Numbered from the stretch's first letter, positions 10,366 to 20,558 are shown. The stretch is 64,000 nucleotides of DNA from Agrobacterium tumefaciens (GCF_017726655.1 NZ_CP072308.1:248001-312000), one strand, 5' to 3'. The notes: generated by a model from the letters alone, not told the origin. Numbers and translations: made by a program.

Positions 10366-10527
10366 ACGTTTGGCTAATTCAATCAATTTAAAATTGAGTT
10401 GGGCCGGCCTTATGAAAAAGCCGTTCTTGCTCGCCCGCTTTCCGTAGGAGAGATTTGGCCTGGAAAATGGCTGTCCACCTTCCCCGAAACCGACCATCCA
10501 ACGGAATTTCCGGCTTTCGCCCCGCGT

Positions 10528-10986
10528 TCAGAGGGTGGCCTTGTACGGTGTCGCGCCGGTCTGTTTCAGCGTTGCGATAGCGTCCCTCGCAAAGGCGGAG
10601 AGCGGTTCAGGGAGCTCATCCATATCGAACCATTCAATGGCGGAAAGCTTGTCCGGCTCGGTCAAGGCAGGCTCGCCCTGCGCATTACGCGCAACAAACA
10701 TCAGCGACACCCAATGGTGACGCTCTTCCTCATTGATATATTCGCTGTGGCAGAGAAAATCGATCTCGCCGATCGTGAGGCCGGTTTCTTCTTCGGCTTC
10801 TCGGCGGGCTGCGGCGAGGCAGGTTTCAAGATGATCGACCTTGCCGCCCGGAATACTCCAGTATCCGGCTTCCGGCGCCTTCAAGCGCCGGCAAAGAAGC
10901 ACGCGGCCGTCCCTGACAATAGCAAGGCCAACACCAACACCCGGAAAATCAAGGCCTGGCTTGGCGGTCGGCGTCATGCTGTCCAT
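10528..10986 (-). CDS. Nudix hydrolase
   Basis: 152 residues. A full Nudix box is present: G-x5-E-x7-R-E-x2-E-E-x-G in GGKVDHLETCLAAARREAEEE-TGL (residues about 50-73), preceded by WSIPGGKV. It hydrolyses a nucleoside diphosphate linked to another group; substrate not predictable, though the ADP-ribose/NTP-type layout (SLMFVARN, DKLSAIEWFDMDELPEPLS) resembles MutT-like enzymes. The gene ends next to the DEAD-box helicase gene, which precedes it on the same strand with only a few bases between. Confidence 0.9.
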   Translation of the reverse strand: MDSMTPTAKPGLDFPGVGVGLAIVRDGRVLLCRRLKAPEAGYWSIPGGKVDHLETCLAAARREAEEETGLTIGEIDFLCHSEYINEEERHHWVSLMFVARNAQGEPALTEPDKLSAIEWFDMDELPEPLSAFARDAIATLKQTGATPYKATL

Positions 10987-10993
10987 CGATTGG

Positions 10994-12490
10994 TCAGGCC
11001 TTGGCGTTTGCCACGATCAGCATGAAAGCAGGGATATCGTCACCGAAACCAACCGGTGTCGGGCCATCGTCGTGGTCGCGATAGTGACGGCGGCGATCAC
11101 GGTTGTCGTCATTGGCATGCAGCGGGTTGCGAATGTTCCGGTCGGAATTGCGCGGGGTCTTTTCCTGCCTGCGTTCTGCTTTCACCTTGTCGTCTCCATG
11201 AGCCGCGACGTCCGTGTCCGCAGCGGATTGTAAACCCTGATTGATGTTTTCAACCGGCGCGGCATCGCGGCGGTTGCGCTCGCGGCCTCGGCCGCCTCGT
11301 TCCTTGCCCCGGCGGCCCGAATTGCTTTCGAAGCTTTCCATGGGCGCGGGAAGGGTGGAGATGTCACCGTTCAGCCACTCGATCTTCTCGCCGATCAGTT
11401 TCTCGATGGCGTCCAGATATTTCGTGTCGCTTTTGGTGACGATGGTGAAGGCCTTGCCCGAGCGCCCGGCACGACCGGTACGGCCGATGCGGTGGACATA
11501 GTCTTCCGAGTGAATGGGAATATCGAAGTTGAAGACGTGGCTGACGTCAGGGATATCGAGGCCACGGGCGGCAACGTCGGATGCGACGAGCAGCTTCAGA
11601 TTGCCGTCCTTGAAATTCTGCAGCATCGTCGTGCGCGAACGCTGGTCCATGTCACCATGCAGCGCGCCAACGGAGAAACCGTGACGATCGAGCGAGCGGA
11701 ACAGGTCGGCGACGTCCTTCTTGCGGTTGCAGAAGATGATCGCGTTCTTTAGCTCAGCCTCTTCGGCGCGGACCAGATCGCGCAGCACGGCGCGCTTCTC
11801 ATAGTCCTTGTTGTGAGCGGCGACGATACGCTGCGCAACGGTCTTGGCGGTGGAGGAGGGCTTCGCGACCTCGACACGGACAGGGTTCTGCAGGAAGCGG
11901 TCGGCCAGCTTCTGGATTTCCGGCGGCATGGTGGCCGAGAAGAAGAGTGTCTGACGCGTGAAGGGGATCATCTTGGCGATACGCTCGATATCGGGGATGA
12001 AGCCCATATCCAGCATACGGTCGGCTTCGTCGATCACGAGGATCTCCACGCCGGTCATCAGGAGCTTGCCGCGTTCGCAATGGTCGAGAAGGCGGCCTGG
12101 GGTGCAGATCAGCACGTCGGCGCCGCGCTCAAGCTTGCGGTCCTGGTCTTCGAAGGAAACGCCGCCAATGAGAAGCGCGACGTTCAGCTTGTGATTCTTG
12201 CCGTACTTCTCGAAATTCTCGGCGACCTGGGCGGCCAGTTCGCGGGTCGGCTCAAGGATTAGCGTGCGCGGCATTCTGGCACGCGCGCGGCCTTTCTCGA
12301 GCAGGGTCAGCATCGGCAGGACGAAGGACGCGGTTTTGCCCGTGCCGGTCTGTGCGATACCGCAGATATCACGCTTTTCCAGCGCCGGCGGAATGGCGCC
12401 AGCCTGAATGGGTGTCGGCGTCGTGTAGCCGGCATCTGCAATAGCGGAAAGAACTTTTTGGCTCAGGCCAAGATCAGAGAATGTTGTCAA
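10994..12490 (-). CDS. DEAD-box ATP-dependent RNA helicase (RhlE group)
   Basis: About 498 residues if translation starts at TTG 12490 (TTFSDLGLSQKVLSAI, the Q-motif start); the frame is open back to ATG 12577, so a 527-residue form is possible. All helicase motifs are visible: AQTGTGKT (I), PTRELAAQ (Ia), TPGRLLDH (Ib), DEAD (II), SAT (III), ASDVAARGLDIPDVSHV (V) and HRIGRTGRAGRSG (VI). The C-terminus is a basic, glycine/arginine-rich tail (RGKERGGRGRERNRRD), as in RNA helicases acting on structured RNA or ribosome assembly. It probably precedes the Nudix gene in one transcript. Confidence 0.93.
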   Translation of the reverse strand: MTTFSDLGLSQKVLSAIADAGYTTPTPIQAGAIPPALEKRDICGIAQTGTGKTASFVLPMLTLLEKGRARARMPRTLILEPTRELAAQVAENFEKYGKNHKLNVALLIGGVSFEDQDRKLERGADVLICTPGRLLDHCERGKLLMTGVEILVIDEADRMLDMGFIPDIERIAKMIPFTRQTLFFSATMPPEIQKLADRFLQNPVRVEVAKPSSTAKTVAQRIVAAHNKDYEKRAVLRDLVRAEEAELKNAIIFCNRKKDVADLFRSLDRHGFSVGALHGDMDQRSRTTMLQNFKDGNLKLLVASDVAARGLDIPDVSHVFNFDIPIHSEDYVHRIGRTGRAGRSGKAFTIVTKSDTKYLDAIEKLIGEKIEWLNGDISTLPAPMESFESNSGRRGKERGGRGRERNRRDAAPVENINQGLQSAADTDVAAHGDDKVKAERRQEKTPRNSDRNIRNPLHANDDNRDRRRHYRDHDDGPTPVGFGDDIPAFMLIVANAKA

Positions 12491-12709
12491 AGGAAGAACT
12501 TTTTCCGTTCTGGTTCGGTATGAAATACCTGCGTGCGCTGTGGCACTTGCATAGACTTGGCGCGGGGATAGGCCCAAATTGCCGGAAAGTCAAGGAAACA
12601 ACGGGAAAAGCGCTGGAAACGTGATGCCGAAGGCGGGGCTTTTTGGCCCGTGGCGCATATTTCGCCGATTTATCGTTAAAATAGCAAAGGAAGCGTTAAT
12701 TTCGGTGCG

Positions 12710-14002
12710 CTATTTCAGATAGGTTTTAAGCTCCGTTCCGGCGATGAGGAATCGCATCGGGTCAACAGGCATGTCGTTGCGGCGCACCTCGTAATGCACA
12801 TGCGGGCCTGTGGAGCGGCCAGTGCTGCCGGCCCGGCCAATGACGTCGCCGGCTTCGACCTTCTGGCCCGCCTTCACCACAATAGCCGAGAGATGGCCGA
12901 ATCGCGTTGAAACGCCCTGGCCGTGATCGATCTCGACCATATTGCCGTAACCGCCTGAATATTCCGCCACTGTCACCCGGCCCGCGCCCGTCGATTTGAC
13001 GTCCGCGCCCGTTTCAGCACGAAAATCAATGCCGGTATGTAGCGCTGGCCGGCCGAGAAACGGATCCATGCGGTTGCCGAACCGGCTGGTGATCGATCGG
13101 CCCGGAGCTGGGTTACCGAAGGGCAGGGTGGTTGCGGTTTCCTTGACGATGTCGAGCCTGTTCAGCGCATTGTCGAGGTTGGTAAGCGAGAGGTTGAACG
13201 GGTCAGTTTCGCCGCGTTGAGGTTCAGCATAGGGCCCTCCAATGTCGGTCGCCCCGTCCTCTTCGATCTTCAGGCCCGTCTGCCGGATGATGTCCTGCAT
13301 CGCGTTGGCCTTATCCTCCGCGTCGCTCGTGAGTCGCGCGATGCGCGATATCTGCTGGCGCTCGATATCCTTCAGCGACAACGTCACCTTGGAAAACACC
13401 CGGTCGGCCCGATCAGACGGGGTCTCTCGGCTTTCGGGCAGATAAGCGGCGCGCCGGTCTGGTGCGGCAGGCCTTTCCGGATGGCGAGGCGTCATCAGCT
13501 TTTCGATTGCGGAAAGGCCACCGGAAAGATCGGCACGTTTTTCCGGCGCCAGAGCGTTCGAGAGGGAGGGCGGTGCGGCCGGGTCGGCGGCGATGCCGGA
13601 ACTTTCGGCGCGCTCGAGCAATTCGCTCATGCGCCCGTGGCGCGAGGTCAGTGCCGCCTGCTGCTCGAGCAGCTTTTCCACTTTCTTTTCAACAACCTGC
13701 TGATCGAGCAATTGTCGCGATGTCACGCGGTCCACCTGCGCTCTCAGTGCTGCGATGCGGTCTTCATAGTCGTTTTGCATGCGCGTCTGGCGCGCCATCG
13801 TCGCGCCGATGAGGTCGTCACGCAGGATGAGATAGCTTGTGGCGCCGAGATAACCGAGCGAGAAAAGGCCGATCGTGCAGCCGGCAAGCGCCGCCATCCA
13901 CGGCCGGATGGTCATATGGCGCACGCTTTCACCTCGCGCAAGGATGAGCACGTGTGGCTCACGCTTCTTGCCGAACACCCTGTTTTGCCCCGTATCAGTC
14001 AC
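12710..14002 (-). CDS. M23-family (LytM) peptidoglycan endopeptidase, membrane-anchored, with coiled coil
   Basis: 430 residues from GTG 14002, which has a GGAGAG ribosome site just upstream; the longer frame to 14086 lacks one. There is one transmembrane helix (WMAALAGCTIGLFSLGYLGATSYLIL, residues about 35-60). A coiled-coil periplasmic stretch follows (about 75-150). The C-terminal LytM domain has its metal ligands in LHTGIDFRAETG and PHVHYEVRR. It resembles divisome-linked M23 proteins or EnvC-like factors. The zinc ligands appear intact, so it is probably an active hydrolase. Confidence 0.9.
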   Translation of the reverse strand: MTDTGQNRVFGKKREPHVLILARGESVRHMTIRPWMAALAGCTIGLFSLGYLGATSYLILRDDLIGATMARQTRMQNDYEDRIAALRAQVDRVTSRQLLDQQVVEKKVEKLLEQQAALTSRHGRMSELLERAESSGIAADPAAPPSLSNALAPEKRADLSGGLSAIEKLMTPRHPERPAAPDRRAAYLPESRETPSDRADRVFSKVTLSLKDIERQQISRIARLTSDAEDKANAMQDIIRQTGLKIEEDGATDIGGPYAEPQRGETDPFNLSLTNLDNALNRLDIVKETATTLPFGNPAPGRSITSRFGNRMDPFLGRPALHTGIDFRAETGADVKSTGAGRVTVAEYSGGYGNMVEIDHGQGVSTRFGHLSAIVVKAGQKVEAGDVIGRAGSTGRSTGPHVHYEVRRNDMPVDPMRFLIAGTELKTYLK

Positions 14003-14094
14003 AATCTCTCTCCGGACTGGCCGATTTCTAAAGGGAAAACATAATTCGTTAAGGTTAACGAAGTTTTGCCGGGCAGGCGTTTCCACCTCGTTTG

Positions 14095-14919
14095 CTATTG
14101 GCTGATGGAGGTCAGCGAGCGATAAAACGAAGGCGTGAGGCCGGCTTCGGCACGGGCGAGATCGTTGAACGGCGGCTTTAGAGGGCCGCGGAAATTGGCG
14201 CGTACCAATTGCCTGAAGGTGGCGGCGGGGTCCTTCTTTTCACGGGCACAGAGAAACCGGAACCACTTGGCCCCGATCGCGACATGGCCCTTTTCATCAT
14301 TATAGATGACGTCGAGAACGGCAGCGCTTTCGAGGTCGCCTGTCTCCCGCATCTTAGCCTGCAGGGAAGGGGTCACATCCAGTCCGCGCGCTTCAAGAAT
14401 GAGTGGCACGACGGCAAGCCGTGCGGTCAAGTCGTTGCGGGTGGAGTGGGCGGCCTGCCATAGTCCGTCATGGGCCGGCAAGTCGCCATAATCGGCACCG
14501 AGGCTCCTCAGCCGGTCGCGGACCATGCGAAAATGTTTGGCTTCCTCGAACGCGACCTGCATCCAGCCATCGAAAAAGGAATGCGGCACCGGTTCGCTGG
14601 CATAACGGGCGACGATATCGAGTGCGAGATCGACGGCATTAAGTTCGATATGGGCGATGGCGTGCAAGAGCGCGATCCGGCCCTTGATGGTGTGAAGCGA
14701 GCGACGCTCGACGGCGGTCGGCGGCACGAGCACCGGTTTCTCCGGTCTGCCCGGCCGCTCCGGCAGGGCAGGGTCGAGCGGCGAGCGCAACGACAGTCGA
14801 CGCTCGAACCAGCGGCTCGCTGTTTCCTGCGCGAGCGCGGTCTTGGTGTCGAGATCAGCGCTCCTGATGGCATCCGTCGCACCGCCGCGAAGCGATGCGA
14901 TCTTGAACGGGGACGTCAC
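14095..14919 (-). CDS. DUF455 ferritin-like protein
   Basis: 274 residues from GTG 14919, 13 bp after the bcp stop; a longer frame to 14979 would overlap bcp. DUF455 proteins are ferritin-like four-helix bundles. Candidate di-metal ligands are visible in AIAHIELNAVDLALD, AFEEAKHFRMV and YNDEKGHVAIG. The role is unknown, possibly oxidative. It is probably co-transcribed with the upstream peroxiredoxin gene, which fits a stress role. Confidence 0.85.
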   Translation of the reverse strand: MTSPFKIASLRGGATDAIRSADLDTKTALAQETASRWFERRLSLRSPLDPALPERPGRPEKPVLVPPTAVERRSLHTIKGRIALLHAIAHIELNAVDLALDIVARYASEPVPHSFFDGWMQVAFEEAKHFRMVRDRLRSLGADYGDLPAHDGLWQAAHSTRNDLTARLAVVPLILEARGLDVTPSLQAKMRETGDLESAAVLDVIYNDEKGHVAIGAKWFRFLCAREKKDPAATFRQLVRANFRGPLKPPFNDLARAEAGLTPSFYRSLTSISQ

Positions 14920-14932
14920 GGCGGGTTGTTCC

Positions 14933-15400
14933 CTACACCGTCTTTGCTGCTTCGAGCACGGCCTGCGCGTGGCCCGCAACCTTCACCTTGTTCCAGATTT
15001 CCGCGATTTTTCCGTCAGGCGCCACGAGGAAGGTGGTGCGTTCGACGCCCATGTATTTTTTGCCATACATGCTTTTCTCCTTCCAGACGCCGTAGGCTTC
15101 CAGAACGGCCTTTTCCTCGTCGGAGGCCAGCATGACCGAAAGCGAATGCTTGGCCGCGAACTTGTCGTGGCTTTTGACGCTGTCGGGCGAAATACCGATC
15201 ACGACGGCGTTGGCAGCTTCGAACTCGCCGCCGAGCGCGCTGAAGTCGATTGCCTCTGCGGTGCAGCCCGACGTGTCGTCCTTGGGGTAGAAATAGAGGA
15301 TGACCGCCTTGCCTTGAAGTTTCGACAATGTCACCGTCCCTTCACCGTTACGGGGCAAAGTAAAATCGGGAGCCGGGCTGCCAATCTTCAAGTCTGTCAT
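14933..15400 (-). CDS. bcp: Thiol peroxidase of the Bcp/PrxQ family
   Basis: 155 residues. It reduces peroxides using thioredoxin. The peroxidatic cysteine is Cys46 in KDDTSGCTAEAIDFS. In many Bcp proteins the resolving cysteine is five residues later; here that position (51) is Ile, so the protein is either 1-Cys or resolves with another thiol. Further family blocks are LPRNGEGTVTLSKLQGK, YFYPKD and GVERTTFLVAPDGKI. It heads the bcp-DUF455 pair. Confidence 0.93.
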   Translation of the reverse strand: MTDLKIGSPAPDFTLPRNGEGTVTLSKLQGKAVILYFYPKDDTSGCTAEAIDFSALGGEFEAANAVVIGISPDSVKSHDKFAAKHSLSVMLASDEEKAVLEAYGVWKEKSMYGKKYMGVERTTFLVAPDGKIAEIWNKVKVAGHAQAVLEAAKTV

Positions 15401-15634
15401 AATCTACCTTTCTTTCGCCGGGATGTTGAGGGAAAGTCGCCACATTCGATATATAGCGAAACCGCGCGCCGTCCAGATCGCGATTTGAGATTTTGGGGTC
15501 GAAACGACACGAAAACTCGATCATGATCCGGGTTACCGATAAGGGGCGTGATTCCAGACGAAAACCGCATCGATTTTCGCCATCCCGCTTTGGTGTCGCG
15601 GCGAAACAGTGGATCCAGAGGCAAGCACGGGCGT

Positions 15635-18600
15635 ATGGCTGAAATAAGGGGTGAAAAGGTCAAGTTCGGCAAGCGGGATATCGTTGCTTTGCACGATCTT
15701 CCGTCGGCGCAGGCCGAAGACCCGATCATCGTGCATTGCCCGCCGCCGCGCTCCATGGCGCGCGCACTTTTCAAGATTTTTGCGGCCTTGTTCGTTCTGG
15801 CCTTCCTGTCCATCGGTGGCATCATACTGTCGGTCGAGACCGGCTCAATCGACAAGACGCTCTCGAGCCAGGCGCAGCAGGCGCTGGAGAAGGCGCTCGG
15901 CCCGCACTACAGCGCGCGTATCGGTTCCTCTGCCATCCGGTTTTCCACCGGGTTGCGGCTGGCGCTGGTGGCGGAAGATGTTGACATCGTCGAGAAAGAA
16001 TCCGGTCAGCATCTCAGCCGCGCGCGGGCAATCGGCATGGCGCTCGATCCGCTCGCGCTCCTCACCGGCCGCGTCTCGGTGGAAAGCCTCGAAGCCGACG
16101 GGATGGAGCTCGACACCGCGCTTCTGCCGAAAGGCAACGGTTTCGACCTTGCCAGCCTCAAGCTCGACGCGGTGCCTCAGCAATTGCAGGAGGCGTTCGG
16201 CCAGCTGGACAAGCTCGCCCAGGCCTTCCTCAGCAGCGGCACCGAAGAGATTGATATTTCCAGCGTGTCGGTACGTCTTCCCCCTGGAGAGCAGGGAAAA
16301 CCGCGCACAATTGAGGTGCGTGAACTGTCGCTGACGCCGGATCAGCAGGGCGGATATTCTCTCGATGGCGAAACGCTGTTCAACGGTGAGGTTGCGAGCG
16401 TCTCGTTGCAGACATCCGGATCGGGTGGGCGCATCGACGGCTTTGAGGCACGGATCGATGGTTTCGACATCGGACCCTTTCTCGAAAAATTCGATCCCGA
16501 GGGCAATCTGCACGAAGGCCTGAACGTCAAGACGGGCGTCAATATTCTTGCTCGGCGTGCGGCGGAAGGGCAGGAGCCGCGGCTCGAAGTCTCTGTCGGG
16601 CTCGGCAATGGTCTGCTGATGATCGGCGGCGAGTCCCAGACCTTCACCGCAGGAACGGTCAACGCCCGTTACGATTTCGCAAAGAGCCGGCTCGTCATTG
16701 ACAATTCACGCATCGACCTCGGGCGCACCGTAATCCCTGTTGCCGGAGAGATCAGCGATGCCGACGACGGTTTCGAACTGTCGCTCCGGGTCGATAATGG
16801 TATCGCCTCCTCGGAGGCTTCGGGCGAGGAGCCCGTGCCTTTCAGTGCGAAGGCTGAAGGCCATTTCACCGCCTCCACAAAGCAGCTTGAGGTACCCTCG
16901 CTCTACGTCAGCGGGCCACTGGGAGACATGGCGGGATCCCTGAAACTCCGATTTGGCGAGGGATCGCCGGAAATCAGTTTTGCCGGGCAGATTCCGAAAA
17001 TGGAGGCGACGGCGGTCAAGCAGCTGTGGCCTTTCTGGATGGCGCACAAGCCGCGCGAATGGGTCGTGTCCAATCTCTACGGCGGCACGATTACCAATGG
17101 CTCGATCGCGGTCTTCATCCCGCAAGGACGGATGTGCGGGCCGGGCTGCCCGCTGGTGCTCGGCGACAGCGAGATGCAGATCCGTTTCGACATCGATGAT
17201 ACGCGCCTCAATACCACCGGTGACATTCCGCCGCTGCGCGATGTCGATGCTCATTTCGACCTCGTCGGCGGCAAGATGGCCGTCGATATCAAACAGGGAA
17301 CGACCTATTTCCCGTCCAACCGGTCGCTTGCGTTGGAAAACAGCCGCTTCCTCATTTCCGATGTGTACGACAAGCCGCTGCTGGGAAATCTGGAGCTGAA
17401 CGTTTCGGGCGCTGCCGATGCCGTTGCGGAGCTCGCGACGCTGAAACCCATCAATGCGCTCAAGGACACGCAATTCAAGCCGGATGATTTTGCCGGGGAT
17501 GTCAAAGCCCACGCCAATCTGACCGTCGGCCTGCTTTCCAGCCAGAACCCGCCGCCGCCGGTCTGGACGGCCGATCTCGACCTGAAGAACCTGTCTTTGA
17601 CGAAACCTTTTGCCGGCCGGAAGGTGACGGCTGTCGATGGCTTCATGACGCTGGATGACCGACAGCTCCGGCTGGAGGGCAAGGGCCGTATCGACGATGT
17701 GCCGATGGACATTGTGATGACGGAGCCGGTCCGCAAGAAAAGCGATATCGCGCCGACACTGTCACTCAAGGCAAGCCTCAACGAGACGCAGATCGCCAAG
17801 CTCGCACCGGAACTCTCGACGGTTCTCGGCGGCACCACCGCGATTGAAATCGAAGGGGCTGATCCAAAACGGCAGGATGTTCGCCTGGACCTGACCAAAG
17901 CATCGCTCATTCTGCCGGGACTTGGCTGGAGCAAGGGCATCGGCATTCCTGCCAGCGCCGCCTTTACCATCCAGGTGGCGGATGGACGCACGTCGATCAG
18001 CAACTTCTCGCTCGATGGCGATGGATTTGGTGCCGCCGGAGATATCGTCTTTTCCAAGAACGGACTGATTTCCGCCGATCTCAATCGGGTACAACTGTCG
18101 CCGTCCGATAACTACGCCGTATCGGTCGCCGCTTCGAAGAACGGTTACATCGTCAATGCATCGGGGAAATCCGCCGATTTGAGGCCCTTCATCTCGAAGC
18201 TACGCAACCCCTCCAGCAGCGGCGATGGTGTATCACGCTCCCAGCCGTCGCTTTCGGTCAAGGCGCAGTTCGACAAGGTCTACGGGTTCAACGACGAGGT
18301 TCTCGGCAATGTCAACGCCGATGTCAGCGTGCGAGATGGCAAGGTGCGCGCGGTGGATGTGCGCGGTGTCACCGGCAATGGTCAGGCCGTCGTCGCCCAG
18401 ACCACCAATCGTGGTGCGAGCGGCACGGTAACCTTGACCAGCAGCGATGCCGGTTCGCTCGCCCGTTTCGCCAATATCTACAGCCGCATCCGCGGCGGGC
18501 TTCTCAATCTCGCGCTGACGACGTCCAATGGCAGCGACTGGAGCGGCTCGCTCGACCTGCGCAATTTTGCCGTCGTCAACGAAGCGAAGTTGCAGGACAT

Positions 18601-19015
18601 CGTGGCGACGCCGACCGGCGAGGATGGCAGAAGCCTCAACAATGCCGTGAGACGCAATATCGATGTCAGCTCTGAGAAATTCCAGCGGGGCTTTGCGCGT
18701 ATCGTTTATGTCAACGGCGCGGTTGCCGTCGAGAACGGCGTTGTGCGCGGCGAGCAGATCGGCGCGACGTTCCAGGGGCTCTTGAAGGACCAGAACGGCC
18801 GCATGGACATGACCGGCACCTTCATGCCGGCCTATGGCCTGAACCGGCTCTTCGGCGAATTGCCGTTCATCGGCATCTTCCTTGGCAATGGCCGTGACCG
18901 CGGCCTGCTCGGCATCACATTCAAGCTCTCGGGTCAGACCGATCAGCCGAAGCTGACGATCAATCCGCTATCGCTGATCGCTCCCGGCGTCTTCCGGCAG
19001 ATATTCGAATTCTAG
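15635..19015 (+). CDS. Large AsmA/DUF3971-like inner-membrane-anchored protein
   Basis: About 1126 residues from ATG 15635 (MAEIRGEKVKFGKRDIVALHDL); the frame is open to 15548 but the earlier start looks less natural. There is a short cytoplasmic N-terminus, one transmembrane helix (FKIFAALFVLAFLSIGGIILSV, about residues 50-70) and then a very long periplasmic beta-rich region. A DUF3971-type central part (PKMEATAVKQLWPFWMAHKPREWVVSN) is followed by an AsmA-like C-terminus. AsmA/YhdP/TamB-type proteins are bridge-like lipid transporters between membranes; that role here is inference from family. It is monocistronic as far as can be seen. Confidence 0.88.
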   Translation: MAEIRGEKVKFGKRDIVALHDLPSAQAEDPIIVHCPPPRSMARALFKIFAALFVLAFLSIGGIILSVETGSIDKTLSSQAQQALEKALGPHYSARIGSSAIRFSTGLRLALVAEDVDIVEKESGQHLSRARAIGMALDPLALLTGRVSVESLEADGMELDTALLPKGNGFDLASLKLDAVPQQLQEAFGQLDKLAQAFLSSGTEEIDISSVSVRLPPGEQGKPRTIEVRELSLTPDQQGGYSLDGETLFNGEVASVSLQTSGSGGRIDGFEARIDGFDIGPFLEKFDPEGNLHEGLNVKTGVNILARRAAEGQEPRLEVSVGLGNGLLMIGGESQTFTAGTVNARYDFAKSRLVIDNSRIDLGRTVIPVAGEISDADDGFELSLRVDNGIASSEASGEEPVPFSAKAEGHFTASTKQLEVPSLYVSGPLGDMAGSLKLRFGEGSPEISFAGQIPKMEATAVKQLWPFWMAHKPREWVVSNLYGGTITNGSIAVFIPQGRMCGPGCPLVLGDSEMQIRFDIDDTRLNTTGDIPPLRDVDAHFDLVGGKMAVDIKQGTTYFPSNRSLALENSRFLISDVYDKPLLGNLELNVSGAADAVAELATLKPINALKDTQFKPDDFAGDVKAHANLTVGLLSSQNPPPPVWTADLDLKNLSLTKPFAGRKVTAVDGFMTLDDRQLRLEGKGRIDDVPMDIVMTEPVRKKSDIAPTLSLKASLNETQIAKLAPELSTVLGGTTAIEIEGADPKRQDVRLDLTKASLILPGLGWSKGIGIPASAAFTIQVADGRTSISNFSLDGDGFGAAGDIVFSKNGLISADLNRVQLSPSDNYAVSVAASKNGYIVNASGKSADLRPFISKLRNPSSSGDGVSRSQPSLSVKAQFDKVYGFNDEVLGNVNADVSVRDGKVRAVDVRGVTGNGQAVVAQTTNRGASGTVTLTSSDAGSLARFANIYSRIRGGLLNLALTTSNGSDWSGSLDLRNFAVVNEAKLQDIVATPTGEDGRSLNNAVRRNIDVSSEKFQRGFARIVYVNGAVAVENGVVRGEQIGATFQGLLKDQNGRMDMTGTFMPAYGLNRLFGELPFIGIFLGNGRDRGLLGITFKLSGQTDQPKLTINPLSLIAPGVFRQIFEF

Positions 19016-19108
19016 AAAAGTCATCCTAATGAATGCGATGGACCCAAGCTCCAGGTTCATCCCATCGCAGGCGCGTAAAACCGCTAGGCGCTTACGGCAA
19101 ACACGCCA

Positions 19109-19133
19109 AGAAAAAGGGCCGCTTTCGCGGCCC
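19109..19133 (-). terminator. Rho-independent terminator of tyrS
   Basis: On the minus strand GGGCCGC-GAAA-GCGGCCC is followed by TTTTTC. It sits about 24 bp after the tyrS stop. Confidence 0.85.
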
Positions 19134-19156
19134 CCGATTGCGCGTTTTCTTGTCGG

Positions 19157-20410
19157 TCACGCCGGGCGAACCAGAACGTGCTTCTTCTTGCCGACCGAAA
19201 GCTTGATGACGCCGTCCGCGGTGATATCGGCGGTGCCGATGATCTGGCGCTCGTCGGACACAGCTTTGTCGTTGATCTTGACCGCACCGCCCTGAACGTG
19301 GCGGCGGGCCTCGCCGTTCGAGCCGGCGAGACCGGCGCGGACAACGAGTGAAAGCACGCCGAGGCCGGCTTCGAGTTCTGCTGTGGGAACTTCAATCGAA
19401 GGCAGGTTTTCGGCAAGCGCGCCTTCTTCAAAGGTCTTGCGCGCCGTTTCGGCAGCCTCTTCCGCAGCGGCGCGGCCATGCAGGATCGCCGTCACTTCCG
19501 TTGCGAGAATTTTCTTCGCCTCGTTGATTTCTGATCCGCCTAGCGCTGCAATGCGGGCGATTTCATCCATCGGCAGGGTGGTGAACAGCTTGGCGAAGCG
19601 TACGACGTCGGCATCTTCCGTGTTGCGCCAGTATTGCCAGAAATCATAGACCGGCAGCAGGTCCTTGTTCAGCCACACGGCGCCCGACGCCGACTTGCCC
19701 ATCTTCGCACCGGAAGAGGTGGTCAGAAGTGGCGAGGTCAGCGCGTAAAGCTGCGGTGTCCCCATGCGGTGACCGAGGTCGATGCCATTGATGATGTTGC
19801 CCCACTGGTCAGAGCCGCCCATCTGCAGGCGGCAGCCGGTGCGCTGGTTCAACTCCACGAAGTCGTAGGCCTGCAGGATCATGTAGTTGAATTCGAGGAA
19901 GGACAGCGACTGTTCGCGATCAAGGCGGGTCTTCACGCTGTCAAAGGACAGCATGCGGTTGACCGAGAAGTGGCGGCCGACATCGCGCAGGAATTCGAGG
20001 TAGTTCAGACCACGCAACCAGTCGGCGTTGTTGATCATCAGCGCCGGGTTGCCGGGGCGATCGTAATCGAGGTAGTTGGCAAAGACGTGCTTGAGCGAGG
20101 TGATGTTGTCCTCGATCATGTCGATCGTCATCAGCTTGCGGGCTTCTTCCTTGAAGGAAGGGTCGCCCACCATGCCGGTGCCACCGCCCATCAGTGAGAT
20201 CGGCTGATGGCCGGTCTTCTGCATCCAGTGCAGCATCATGATCTGGGTGAGGTGACCGACATGCAGACTGGAAGCCGTCGGGTCATAGCCGATATAGGCG
20301 GTCACGGTTTCCTTGGCGAACAGTTCGTCGAGACCTGCCTCATCGGAGATCTGGTGAATGAAGCCGCGCTCATCGAGCGTGCGGAGGAAATCGGACTTGA
20401 ACCTGGACAT
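19157..20410 (-). CDS. tyrS: Tyrosyl-tRNA synthetase
   Basis: 417 residues, the normal size for bacterial TyrRS. The class I HIGH-type motif is in [14 protein letters not shown] and the KMSKS-type motif is [10 protein letters not shown]. The tyrosine-binding region is visible in [13 protein letters not shown] and [13 protein letters not shown]-terminal S4 RNA-binding domain ([18 protein letters not shown]) completes it. It is divergent from anmK. Confidence 0.97.
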   Translation of the reverse strand: MSRFKSDFLRTLDERGFIHQISDEAGLDELFAKETVTAYIGYDPTASSLHVGHLTQIMMLHWMQKTGHQPISLMGGGTGMVGDPSFKEEARKLMTIDMIEDNITSLKHVFANYLDYDRPGNPALMINNADWLRGLNYLEFLRDVGRHFSVNRMLSFDSVKTRLDREQSLSFLEFNYMILQAYDFVELNQRTGCRLQMGGSDQWGNIINGIDLGHRMGTPQLYALTSPLLTTSSGAKMGKSASGAVWLNKDLLPVYDFWQYWRNTEDADVVRFAKLFTTLPMDEIARIAALGGSEINEAKKILATEVTAILHGRAAAEEAAETARKTFEEGALAENLPSIEVPTAELEAGLGVLSLVVRAGLAGSNGEARRHVQGGAVKINDKAVSDERQIIGTADITADGVIKLSVGKKKHVLVRPA

Positions 20411-20558
20411 AACCTTTTACTTTCTGGTTTGATCTGTGCGGCCATCGAAAACCGATGACCGTGGCGGCTTTATCATTGTTTTTTGAAATGTGCACCCGTT
20501 TCGGCCATGAATGTCGGGATTCAGGCGAGCATGATTCGAGTTTGCAGGGGAGCGGCAC

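Larger units (their letters stand above)
9593..10527. other. 935-bp AT-rich region without a convincing gene
   Basis: I see no open frame with coding character here. The central part (about 9,960-10,140) is far more AT-rich than the surrounding chromosome. Two hairpins followed by T-runs point rightward (10,142-10,172 and 10,337-10,365), although no protein gene precedes them. That leaves room for one or two small untranslated transcripts between about 10,000 and 10,365. It also contains the leader of the binding-protein gene at its left end. Confidence 0.5.

Noticed and set aside
15397..15855. Minus-strand frame upstream of bcp
   Set aside because: Overlaps the start of the AsmA-like gene and shows no domain; bcp itself has a normal start at 15400.
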